Positions 1 through 39,264 of a stretch of DNA of 64,000 nucleotides are shown one piece after another. Made by a program: the position numbers and the translations under genes. The stretch comes from Echiichthys vipera. Its lineage: Eukaryota > Chordata > Actinopteri > Perciformes > Trachinidae. The first letter of the stretch is position 1. Each line of letters starts with the position of its first letter. Location: contig OY829657.1 of assembly GCA_963691815.1 (NCBI GenBank), positions 16,934,712-16,998,711 of the forward strand, given 5' to 3'. The notes beneath the pieces are model-generated. The model was not told the DNA's origin and searched no databases. It was given only the letters and a program-made list of their open reading frames with translations.

Positions 1-115
1 GTGCCAAATCATGACTAAAGTTATCTTGACACTTTACATATAGAGTAGGTCAAGAACGCAATCAATGATTTATACATAATTTACAGAGACCCAACAATTC
101 CACCATTAGCAGCAA
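1..115 (+). repeat. Teleost interspersed repeat, partial copy cut by the window edge
   Basis: This stretch is clearly similar to 20860-20975: both carry the words gccaaatcat, aaagttatct, gacactttaca and agacccaacaattcc in the same order and spacing. The family is a common percomorph interspersed repeat as I remember it; no class is assigned. It lies inside the slc10a1-like gene, in the intron before the exon at 458. Only about the first quarter of the unit seen at 20832 is present. Confidence 0.65.
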
Positions 116-457
116 CAATCTTTAATTAAAATACTACTAATTACTATAGTTATTATTACTATATACAGTATTAATCTAGCAACCATGTGCACACAGTGGC
201 CTTCCCTTTCACAGGACAACACAAAGACAACTTTTACTTTTGATACTTGAAGTACATTTTGCTGAAAAATAGCTACGTACATTTCAAATTAGATTTTTTT
301 TAAATAAGTGGAGAAAAGCTTCAAACAATTGAAACTTGTAAAATAAATCCTGATATTCCAATTAATGTCTACCAGTAGCCATGAAAGTGTGCATCACAGT
401 GCGAAAAATAAATAATGTAATATCAAAACTAATGACAAGTGACTCACTTCTTTTTAG
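116..457. other. slc10a1-like intron, nothing else recognised
   Basis: AT-rich intronic sequence ending in the acceptor tract cacttctttttag at 445-457. No further slc10a1 exon and no other feature was recognised here, so the remaining exons of that gene must lie outside the window to the left. Confidence 0.5.
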
Positions 458-657
458 ATGCAGCAGGACAGTCTCCATGGAAACAGGGTGTCAAAACATC
501 CAGCTGTGCACTGCCATCCTGAAAGTGGCCTTTCCCCCTCAGGTCATTGGGCCCATGTTTCTCTTTCCTCTGATATACTACATATTTCAGTGTACTGAGG
601 CACTTCTCCTGACCTTGTGCTTCAGATGTTACCAAGCATTCAAGCCACCAGCTGAGG
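458..657 (+). CDS. slc10a1: Sodium/bile acid cotransporter (SLC10A1/NTCP-like), late exon of a partial gene
   Basis: SLC10A1 is the Na+-coupled bile-acid transporter of the hepatocyte plasma membrane. This 200-bp exon lies between a good acceptor (tctttttag) and the donor GAGG|GTAAGT. It encodes about 66 residues. The first part reads CSRTVSMETGCQNIQLC, matching the conserved SLC10 segment (human NTCP, from memory: RTISMETGCQNVQLC). A stretch with AFPPQVIGPMFLFPL and a hydrophobic helix follows, then the cytosolic start CYQAFKPP (NTCP: CYEKFKTP). It resembles SLC10A1 more than SLC10A2 in the AFPP.VIGP motif. The gene is truncated by the window edge. The last exon is not certain: 1046-1071 (ending TGA) or 1105-1190 (ending TAG) both fit the phase. 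It converges with susd6, as in human 14q24. Confidence 0.85.
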
Positions 658-759
658 GTAAGTGTCACAGCTGCCTTTGTGTTTTTGTAGAGAGAGGCTG
701 GAAGGAGGGCTGGAGGGGTCAGAGGAGCAGCTGCAAGTCGATAAAAAAGTGGCATAATA

Positions 760-945
760 CATTTCTGCAAACCGCAGATACGTTCATACATTCTCTCACC
801 CAAACATGACCATGCACCCAGACCTTCTGCCTGAATTAAAGGTTTGGGGCTTCTTATTGAAAGCCCAGTGCATCTCATACAAACCCACAAAAAAGGGTGT
901 CAATTAAGTTTCATATCAATGTTTCTGTGGTTTGCAGGCAAATAC
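760..945. repeat. Dispersed repeat with inverted arms, near slc10a1
   Basis: The reverse complement of 845-945 contains gcaaaccacagaaacattg, atgaaactta and actgggctttcaa. It matches 11805-11880 and 20140-20215, which lie in the opposite orientation. In addition 765-795 (tttctgcaaaccgcagata) matches the same repeat start on the + strand, so the segment looks like two facing arms. Open frames across it (for example 444-890 on the - strand) are explained by this repeat and by the real slc10a1 exon. Confidence 0.5.
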
Positions 946-1302
946 AATGGCAATATCTTTTTCTGTCTATTCTTATATCACCCTTCTCGTACCCAGACGG
1001 TGTTGAGGTTAAACAAGGGGAGGTGAAACAGCCATGACGTCACAGATGAAAACCCAGCGAGAGGGAAATGAAGAAGGGTAGAATCCTACCTCCTGATGAT
1101 GCAGTGCCCCCATTGTCTCCGTATCATCCGCACATTCTTCACGAAGGCCTGATACTGACAGAAAGACTGTTGATTCACAACTACTTATAGGCTACTTTAA
1201 TTAGTGTTTAACCAAGTTCATACAACATTAATTACAGATAATGCCTGTTGAAATAAGAAGTCAATTATCAAAAAGATTAATATTTTGTATTTATATTTTT
1301 GT

Positions 1303-1308
1303 AATAAA
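1303..1308 (+). other. slc10a1: Candidate polyadenylation signal AATAAA of the slc10a1-like gene
   Basis: This is the first canonical AATAAA on the + strand downstream of the slc10a1-like exon and both candidate last exons. It lies about 110 bp after the later candidate stop at 1190. The link to the gene is inferred from position only. Confidence 0.4.
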
Positions 1309-1474
1309 AACATGTTTTGAGATTGAAATATGCTGATTTTATGACTGACTCCTTGAGATGACTGAATATGTTTATAAAATCTATTGACATGTCATATGTG
1401 TATGTTATCAATTTAAAGAAGGGTCAATCTCAGATGTTTCAAAGCAGTGAAATGAAAAAAGATACAGCCAATTT

Positions 1475-2789
1475 GAACATCTCAAATAATATTTAATCAA
1501 ACTGATCCAATGGTATATACAGAGTAAACTTAATTTAAAACTTTTTACATATATTAAAATAACATCTCCACAAAACACAAAATAAATCAGTCCAAAAGAA
1601 AAATGAATGGACAGTCAAACGAAGTGAACACCTACATTACACTTATCTGTACACTTACTCATTTTTTCGTGTAGGAGCTTCCAAACCACATTTACAGCAT
1701 CACATATAACGTGCCTGCAGTAGATTCAAAACTGAAGTGTCAAAGTGAAAAGAGCTGTGGAAGCATCAAAAGAAGCCATGGCTGATCAACAGCGTTCTGG
1801 ACACAAATAAATTAAATACACACCTTAGTTTACACTCAAAACCGAATTTTCCAAGCAGCCTGAATAAATTAAGAGAATAATATTTCCTGGTGTACAAATG
1901 ATGTGTCTGACAAAGCCACACATAATATCACTAAGAAGCGGAGGCATTTAACTGACATTCATTTTTAAATTTACATGTTATAGTTACCTGTGCATAGAAG
2001 TGGAAAGCTAAGGCCATTGGGGGAAAGGGTATGAAGAGAATACATGTGAACGCTTTGCAAGGGTGAAATGTGTTAAATGCAGGCCTGAAACAACAAGTCT
2101 CATAAAATGTACGCCCTCAATTCAATGAAAACACAGCAGAGTGAGCACTTAGGTGCACAAGCAGCCTTAAACTGTACAGTGACATGTGGAATTACTTGAA
2201 TAACGCTTAATAACACCTTAAATAATTATTTATAAATTACAAAAATCTTGACAAAAAGATGATGCTCTGAGGGTGCATGACTTGGACAACAATCTAGATT
2301 ACCTGGCCATCATGCATCTTTGCTGATGTGCGTCTTGAATGACGTGATATGTAGTTAAAGAAAAGTTAACAGTAAACAAGACACTGAAGAGATTATTAGC
2401 TCCCAAAATGAGTTTGCAAGCTTTGCCCATTCAACTGAAATACATCAGTTTTTTTTTTTCTCCCAAAAGCCTTTAAGATACACTCCTTCAGGACGTTCCT
2501 TTCTGTTTTTGTTCTACATCTTCAAACTGAGCTTCAGACATTAGACGTACATACATAGTGTAGGAATTCCTATAAAAAAATGTAAGCATGTATGTACATG
2601 AGAATCCCTTCACTGTTCTCCTTTGGGATGGACTGAGGAACTATTCTGAGTGACCCACAGCTTCACTCAGAGCCTCTTTAGTTGGCCTTGTCTGTGTTGA
2701 CAGCTGTGTGCTCTCAAGAGGCATCCCGCTCACCAGTACAGGTCAGTGATGCTGGTGCTCTCGGGTAAGTCCAAAGGCTGCTGCATTTT
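1475..2789 (-). other. susd6: Probable 3'UTR of the susd6-like gene
   Basis: About 1.3 kb of non-coding, AT-rich sequence follows the susd6 stop codon. No AATAAA was found on the - strand, but an ATTAAA variant reads on that strand at 1492-1497, giving a candidate cleavage site near 1475. This would leave about 150 bp between the 3' ends of susd6 and slc10a1. The extent is inferred and would need RNA reads to fix. Confidence 0.4.
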
Positions 2790-5700
2790 TCAGGCCTCCT
2801 TCAGCAATGGCATATCTGTAGAAAACAGACAAACATCTACATGAGTACAAAGTGATTTAAAGTTTTACTTTAAGTAAGCAAAATGGTTGTTTGAAAAGGG
2901 CTTTACCATCAGAGTAGTCCATCTCAGAATCCAGTGACAGGCTGTGTTGGTCGCTGCCTGCAGACGGCCTTCTATGTGAGGTTGAAGGAGCTGCAGCACC
3001 TGCGTGCTCCAGAACCCAGGTAGAGGATGAAGGTAAGGGTGAGGGTGATGAGGAGGATGAGGACGGGTGGACCACAGCCATCTCTGACTGCTGCTGTTGT
3101 TTGAGGGAAGAAGGCCTAGAGGGGCCAGCCTCTGGCACTGTGGCATGCTGACCCTCAGACAGCACTATCTGGACTCGAGACTCAGAGCTGAGGGCTGAGG
3201 CTGCTCTATTATTCACGGCTTCCTCATATGAGGGCAGAGTCACCTGGACTCCTTCCACCATGATTGACACGGGCTGGCCGGACACACCCTGATCACGTCT
3301 AGGTGTAGAGGACCAGAACAAAGTTAAAATGGGTCAACTCACTTCGACAACTCCTTTCCTGAATGTAAAGTGCCATTCATATATTTTGAGGGCAGACTCA
3401 CCGATGGAGGGACTTCAGTTTTGGCTGCAGAAGTACAAACAGCACCACCAGGAGCAGGATTAGGGCCACCGAGCTGGCTGTGGATGCAACTATGGACAAG
3501 GCGGGCATCCCCAACGGTAAAGTTGGATTGCGGTCTGTGAGACAAGATAACATTCAACACAGTTATGAGTAGATAACTTACTGGAATTATTTATCCAATT
3601 GTCCAAATGTGACATGTTTTTACCTTGCTCCATGAGACAGCTGAGCTTCATTTGGCTGTCCCATTCTCCAAACTGACAGGTAAGGTATTTATAGTCCCCC
3701 TTCAGAACATAGCCTTCATCGCAGAAATATTCAATCACAGTGCCATGAGAAAGTCTTTGGCATGGGGCGGGGTGGCAGGTGTAGCCTCCGTTCTCTGGCT
3801 GAAATGGAGTCTGGCATACTGTCCGTGGAAAGAAAGGAAAAAAATAAATAAATCAGATCCAGTGTTGTATATTTGAATCTTATTGGAAGGACAGGGACTA
3901 CTTTGTGTATGAGTCTCCATTCCATTGCCTCTTCTTTTCAAGCTCTACATGCTGCCACTACCTTACATTATGGAAAACAACTACATCATTTGAGGAGGTT
4001 TGTCTTTACCATCACTGCGTATACAGCGGGGAGGTTCAGAGGACCAGTGTCCCAGTGCAGAGCAGGTGAGAATGCTGGGTCCGTCTGGCAGGTAACCAGG
4101 GTCACAGCGGTACTCCAGTACTGTGCCCACAGGGAATGAGCTCCTGTTGGTTTCTGTCAGATTAGTTGAACCGTGCTGCACTGTAGAGGGTCTTATACAA
4201 CCTTAAAAAAGGAGAAAAACAGTCCCAAAAATACAGTTAATAACTGGAATTAATAGAAAATACAGAATTTGTTTATATATCACTTTGAAAATAAACAGCT
4301 TTACAGAGTAAATAAAAAATTAACAAAATTAAAATAAATAAGAAAAGACCTTAACATAAGAATGGTTGTGGTCTGTGAGAGAGATAAACAGCTGACACAA
4401 TAACTACAGTACTACAAACTCATTATTTATCTAATAGTTCAAATGTGATGGCTCCATGAGGCAGCCGATCGGTTGTCCCATTTCCCATAATGACAAGTAT
4501 GGAATTTATAGCCTGCCTTCAGACCATAACCTTCCTCACAGAAATATTAAATCACAGTGCCGTGAGAAAGCCTTCCACATGGGGAGGGGTAGCAGGTGTA
4601 GCCCCCGTTCTCTGGCTGATATGGAGTTTGGCATGCTGTCCAATAAAAGAAAGGAAAACAATAATTTTGTATCTGTTCTAATATAATATCTTGTGTTGGC
4701 TCCATCCTAAGATCTTCTCAGAATGCTACAATCTGGGCAGCGTGTTGGTCATAAAATGGCGTTGTTTTTTTGTACCGCAGCTGCTGGATGTTGATAGAAG
4801 AAGAAAATGTGTCTCTGACCTCTTGTGGAGTTGGTTTGTATGATTCGAGCCCCAATATGTCTCTGACTGCATTTACAGGAAGACTTGCTAAATCCAAATC
4901 AATGTTATTAATGTAAAGATGTTTACCATCACTGCGTATACAGCGGGGAGGCTCAGAGGACCAGTGTCCCAGCGTGGTGCAGGTGAGGATGCTGGGTCCG
5001 GCTGGTAGGTAACCAGGGTCACAGCTGTACTGCAGTACTGTGCCCACAGGGAACAAGCTCCTGTTGGTGTCTGTCAGATTAGTTGAGCTGTGCTGCACTG
5101 TAGAGGGTCTTATACAACCTTAAAGAGAAACAACAGTCAAAAGTACAGTTAATATCTGTACTACGTTTTTAATAAAGAGCTTTTGTTTATATATAGAAAC
5201 ATTTATATTAGCAGGTGCTTTACAGGTAAAGGTAAAACAGAGTTGAACATAGATAAAAATAGATTTTTATTTACAAAAGAACAATTACATTTTTTTACAA
5301 CTAAGGAAAAGAGTTTAACATAAAAATTGGTTTTAAAGAAGGTTTAAAAGAAAATTTGGGGGGCATTATTTTACTGACATTTAACGGTTTACCACCACTG
5401 CATTGACCTATAGATAATTTGGGGAAATGACCAACCTTGGCTCACACAACTGATCTGCATGGGGCCGTCCCACTGTCCATCCTGACAGGTCAGGTAGTTA
5501 TAGTCTCCACTGAGAACGAAGCTATCATCACAGAAGAACTCAATCACAGTGCCATGGGAAAACATTCGGCAGGGGGAAGGGTGGCAGGTGTAGCCCCCAT
5601 TTTCTGGTTTGGAGAGGGGTAGACAGGCTGACGGGGGGAAAATGTAAATTACCAGTCTAATTTTAAAGTGCACTGTACTGATTTTTTTAAGCGTATATGT

Positions 5701-6939
5701 AAGCAAAACTGTCTGAAAATCATTACAGAGAATAGCCGCTCCCAACACAGTCACTCGTCATTACTTTATAAATCTATAAAACACGGTGACGGGCCGAATA
5801 TCTTACCACCACTGCGTATACAGTGAGGAGGTTCAGAGGTCCAGAGTCCCAGTGTGGTGCAGGTTAGGATGCTGGGTCCGTCTGGCAGGTAGCCAGGGTC
5901 ACAGCTGTACTGCAGTACTGTGCCTACAGGGAACGAGCCCCTGTTGGTTTCTGTGAGGTTTACCCAGCTGTTCTGGACCATATAAGGCCTTACACATCCT
6001 GGGAAAAGAAGACCAAAGAAGAAATTCTGTGAAACTGTTCAGGTTTTTAGTAGAATGAATACAACAAATATTTTGAGCCTGCTTTGATGCATTTTACACA
6101 GTGAAGCCACCAGTAGAGACACAAAATAACCTATGTTAACCATCTGCACTAGAAAGTCTTTGCAGTATGCTGAGAAAATGTCATGTTAGTCCTTGTATTA
6201 TGTTAACATTGAAATATCTTGTAGAACTTGAAAATTTAGTGAAAGAGTGGTGATTAATGTCCTAAAGACCGTGAATCCATGACACATTTTACAGCATTAG
6301 TCTTCAAGATACATTGCCATGGAGCAAAGTGTTAATGGGTACATAGAGCAACCAACAAGCAAATTGTATTTCATGTGGACTGGCCATGCCATTGTGGTTA
6401 TCCAATAGTGCTGGGTGATAATTTATCGTCTTTGAATGGTTTTGCTTTTCCAACAACTGGCAACCTTCCAGTCACAAGCTGTTCCAATCTTTACACCAGC
6501 ATACAACTGAATACAACTATTGTCATAATCTGATTACTCTGGATTTTTGTGCATGCATGTAAACATACTGTATTCAGTGTATAGCTGGAAACATTTATTT
6601 ATTTATGTTCTATAATTTCACTTGAAACGTTTATATTCATTTTGTTTCTATATCATCTGTGCTCCATGTAGACAGTATGCATTCACCCATGTCATGGACG
6701 TTGCTTTGATAACATTTTATTTTCCAATGAGAGAAAAGACACATAGTACATAGAAACAATACAACATAACCCATTATGCTTTGTATAGTATGAGCATGCA
6801 ACAGAGCACTTTGCCTCTTACCTGACCCGTGCCCAGTGGACACTGCAGTTAGTACCAACAGCAACAGAAAGGACCGTTCAGTGGATGAGGTGTGGGCCCA
6901 AAAGGCTTTTGTTATTGACTCTACCATTCCATTGCACAT
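2790..6939 (-). CDS. susd6: Sushi domain-containing protein 6-like, multi-sushi single-pass membrane protein (9 coding exons)
   Basis: SUSD6 (KIAA0247/DRAGO) is a p53-inducible membrane protein reported to act with TMEM127 and WWP2 in MHC-I turnover. Coding exons, 5' to 3': 6939-6822, 5998-5807, 5627-5436, 5118-4927, 4201-4010, 3818-3624, 3534-3402, 3298-2907, 2815-2790. They join in frame to 543 codons plus stop. Order: start MCNG (human MCHG) with hydrophobic signal FLLLLVLTAVSTG; sushi A1 (40-103), B1 (104-167), A2 (168-231), A3 (232-295), B3 (296-360); transmembrane helix 373-396 within ALSIVASTASSVALILLLVV, matching human; juxtamembrane RRDQGVSG; LPSYEEAV (LPSY 426-429, a WW-binding LPxY motif); RVQIVLSEG; C-terminus DDMPLLKEA (human DDIPLLKEA). 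Human SUSD6 is about 300 residues with one B-type sushi, so the ectodomain is greatly expanded. The B1 donor is weak (CAAG|GTTGGT). Identity is sure; the exact isoform set is not. Confidence 0.9.
4451..4635 (-). pseudogene. susd6: Decayed sushi B exon inside the susd6-like gene
   Basis: After a kept acceptor (TTGGACAG) the frame reads CQTPYQPENGGYTCYPSPC, closely matching the live B exon at 3624-3818 (CQTPFQPENGGYTCHPAPC). Where that exon has ATT GAA TAT TTC, this one has ATT TAA TAT TTC, an in-frame stop. Near its end the last conserved Cys codon is lost, and a deletion runs from the final codons across the exon end, so no GT donor remains before the shared intronic CACATTTG. Because the flanking live exons A2 and A3 are both phase 1, leaving this exon out keeps the reading frame. 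It is the middle B module of an A-B tandem duplication. Confidence 0.9.
4718..4920 (-). other. Coding-like open stretch in the susd6 intron after sushi A2
   Basis: The reading frame of exon A2 stays open past its donor (GATG|GTAAAC at 4926) for about 66 codons before a TGA. The translation has ordinary protein composition, with segments such as LPVNAVRDILGLESY and FYDQHAAQIVAF, rather than the low complexity of the surrounding intron. I do not recognise it. It could be an alternative terminal exon that makes a secreted three-sushi form, a remnant of a mobile element, or chance. No equivalent was seen after A1 or A3. Confidence 0.3.
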
Positions 6940-7513
6940 CTTCCCCCTGCAGTCAACTCAATCTGGTATGATCAGAAAATAATAATGTAATTACAAATAA
7001 GGTATAAAATACATCATTATGAAAAAGCAATCCCCATCACCATAGCCTTGACCATAAACTGTACTCTGCAGAGCTTGGACAGCTGCCAGCGAAATGGGTG
7101 TGATTGTGGTACAGTATAAGCATTTAGCAAGCTAGAAACCGATGTTAATTCATCTTTTCAATGCCGTTAACGGTATATGTTTCCCAAATCTAAAATATAA
7201 ATATAGTTTTACAGTCTAAGCGACTACACACCCATTTTCCATTTGCTATGATAGCTACGTTTAATAACGTTACAGAGAACGAGGCCAAAACATAAATATA
7301 ACGTAAGCATAGTTTCATAACGAGTGTATAATGTTGGTAATAACCAACTAGAAACTATACTTCCAACTATAGATCATTTATATCCAACAGAGCACACAGT
7401 GGCTGGTTTTCATTGTTATGTTACAGTAGCTACCTGGAATCATCAATATTACCCTTCCTAGCTTGCGAACGCTAACTAGACGTGACAATGGCTCGTTGGT
7501 TAGCGTCACTTAC

Positions 7514-7700
7514 CACAAAAACACGGCCTCGAATCCTCCACCCTAGCTTTCTCACACTGTAGACATTTATCAACAATATCTCAGCAACGTCGACGACATT
7601 TAACGTTATTGTCGAAACGACGATGATATGATTTAACAAGCCCGAGCGGTACTGCTACAGCTAACCGCTAGCTAGCTTGTTACGCGCTACGCTATCAGCT
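7514..7700 (-). other. susd6: Probable non-coding first exon of the susd6-like gene
   Basis: A strong donor (TTTGTG|GTAAGTGA, read on the - strand) sits at 7513/7514. The matching acceptor is probably CTGACTGCAG just upstream of the ATG at 6939, which places 5'UTR sequence in both exons. The transcription start is not visible; the 5' limit given is only an estimate within the shared promoter. Confidence 0.45.
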
Positions 7701-7721
7701 GAGCTGCCTCGATCTCGTCCA

Positions 7722-7735
7722 GTGGCCATAGTAAC
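7722..7735 (+). promoter_or_regulatory. RFX-type X-box GTGGCCATAGTAAC in the fsip1/susd6 promoter
   Basis: The 14-mer matches the X-box consensus GTNRCC-AT-RGYAAC at every defined position. A second site with the same right half (GCGTCCATAGTAAC, 7775-7788) has two mismatches in the left half, and CCATAGCTAC at 7748-7757 is a weaker relative. RFX factors drive cilium and flagellum genes; fsip1 encodes a sperm fibrous-sheath partner, so the site fits the gene to its right. Binding itself is not shown. Confidence 0.6.
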
Positions 7736-7919
7736 AAATGCATATTTCCATAGCTACAACATCCGGGGGTGTTTGCGTCCATAGTAACCAAAACATGGGC
7801 GAACAAACTCTGGACGCTTTCTGTTGATGGTGGTTTTATTTAGCGAACAGCAATTTAATGTTAGTAAATATCTTTTTTTTGGGTCGTTTTTCTTGTTGAA
7901 ATACAGCTTAAAAAAAACT

Positions 7920-37251
<29,332 letters not shown>

Positions 37252-39264
37252 GCCCAGTTATCAGAATGCCTAAAGGATTCATCATTGCTGGGATGCCACT
37301 AATGGGCCATTATGGAAAATGTGAGAGAAAAATGAATGGATCTAAACATATTTAATTATCTAAATATTTCTAACCCTGTCTAATAGACATTTTGAACTCC
37401 AGTGTGATGTTTTAGGAGACTGTAAAACTTTTTGATTTATGTAGGTATAACTAACCTGTCCTAAATGTTTCATAATGTATCAATGTTTGGGGGTGAGTAA
37501 TTCTATGACTACTGTTTTTTAGAAAACTGAGGATGAGAGCTGTTAGTTTGCATCCTAATTGGTCTCCTCTAATTGGTGTTTTCAATATGAAGCTGGATTG
37601 CGACCCATTGTTTTTATTTGTGTTTATGGCCCTGTCTGAGGAAACAGAGCAGCAGGGCTACTCTTTGTATTAACCTAAGTATCATAGATGAGAACAGAAA
37701 ATTGCTGTCATTAAACCTAATAACCGGTTACGGTGGCCGCAGAATGTTCTACTGCACACATAAACATGAGTTAAAGTCTGAACACTGTATATATTGTATT
37801 AACTTTAAGCCCTCTCATATGAAATATAGTATCTCTCTGTTAGTAATGTGTGGTTGTTAATGAGGACAAAGGGATGATGTGTACTCCGCAGGAGAGATAG
37901 TCAGATCCATAGCATTCCTTTCATTCCTGCCCCTATAGGTGATCTGCTTCAGAATGGGTCAGATTAGTAGAAACCTCTGAAACTGGACCCAGCGTGACCT
38001 TTCATTTAAAAAAAGAAACGTTATTCCAATGACAAAAGACAGCAAGCTTTGAGAATTAAGCAAATCTATTGAGCTGATGACTTAGTTTCTATTTGCTCCT
38101 GCTTGCACAGTTTGAGTTGCAAGCCTGCACCTGGCTGAAATCAGAGGTCCTGCTTTTCCTCTCACCTGGCGCTAGACAACTACGGGCCTGTTGGCCTCAC
38201 TCCTCACCTCACCCACACATTTTGACCCCATCTAAACGGTAGGACTTACCTCACATTCCTCTGGACTGAAAACACCTCGACCAGGTGAGCCTCAAGGTCA
38301 AGCTCCAAAGAGCCCTGCTATCAATGAAACCTGCAGCATTATTTGACTGTGAACTCAGCACGGGTCCAAGAGAGAATATGTAAAAACTCTTCAGACTGAC
38401 ATCACTAGATTAGACTTATTTCATACATATGTGATCATTTCATAGATACACATGCTGCACACGCATCATGGTTGTCAGTTTTACAAATGCCATTTGTGTA
38501 ATTGACACAATATATCTTCAGCATGGATGATATGCTGCTCATTTGGGGGTAATGGAAACACAGTGAGCTCAGTGTGGTAAGACTGAGGTCACTTCTAATG
38601 TAAAGAGACATGCTGAGACCGTCTGGCTTTTCTGGCATGATTCTCACTGGTGCCTTAGATTACAGCTCTTTCAGGCCCTGTGAAACATCTTAATTAGTAG
38701 TCTGAATTATTTGCTCGCTGGTGATATAGCCTACCAGTGCAGGGTCTAAGAGCGAGCTGCAGACCCAGTCTATGGATACTTCATCAACTCTGACAAGTTT
38801 TATTGAGACATTTTTATGAAAAACTGTGGAATTTCAGTGCACATTCTTGCTGGCGAGAGCGGACCACAGTCATAAGTTAACGTCCCAAAAGGGAGTGAAT
38901 TTATTACTCTAGAGTACAACTTTCCTTGATTCACAGGAGTGTCGTTGTTTGAAAGTGTAAAGAGATGCCTGTGTAATGTGTAATCAGATCTGTATGGATG
39001 GGCTGTGTAAGTGGGTTATACTTCATGTTGAGTTTTCCTGCTGTTGACTCCCAAGGATACACCCTTTCTGCAAGGCTTCAACAGACTCGACTAATGGATT
39101 CCAGTTGCTTGACACAGCATGGCTCGGCTCATTTTGCTTTTCTAGGGAGAAGACTTCAATCAACGTACTGTAGATATGAAGTCCAAATATGTCTGAGAAA
39201 TAAGTCTTCAGATTTGAGACCATTTTACTGTTTGTTTGCCCAAAAAGACACCAACCAACCAAGA
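37252..39264. other. fsip1 3'UTR and gap between convergent fsip1 and thbs1
   Basis: About 2 kb between the fsip1 stop codon and the thbs1 poly(A) site. No AATAAA was found on the + strand close to the fsip1 stop; an ATTAAA occurs near 37711. No other gene is supported; the open frames on either strand (for example 38998-39279) lack recognisable motifs. Confidence 0.5.

Larger units (their letters stand above)
7514..7910. promoter_or_regulatory. Head-to-head promoter shared by susd6-like (-) and fsip1 (+)
   Basis: The presumed first exon of susd6 (donor at 7513) and the fsip1 start codon at 7920 are only about 400 bp apart and point away from each other. The stretch between them is richer in CG dinucleotides than its neighbours (for example around 7585-7715) and has no obvious TATA box. 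It holds an X-box at 7722-7735 and two related half sites (see separate entry). Bidirectional use is inferred from the geometry. Confidence 0.6.

Noticed and set aside
444..890. 148-codon open frame on the - strand
   Set aside because: It is the shadow of the slc10a1 exon plus a dispersed repeat; the + strand reading matches SLC10A1.
1091..1160. Possible - strand exon with protein-like reading YQAFVKNVRMIRRQWG, bordered by AG and GT
   Set aside because: It overlaps one candidate last exon of slc10a1 on the + strand, is only about 65 bp long and no neighbouring - strand exons in phase were found.
7824..7919. Upstream in-frame ATG that would extend fsip1 by 32 codons
   Set aside because: The conserved FSIP1 N-terminus begins at the ATG at 7920, and the upstream residues are low-complexity and unlike the family.
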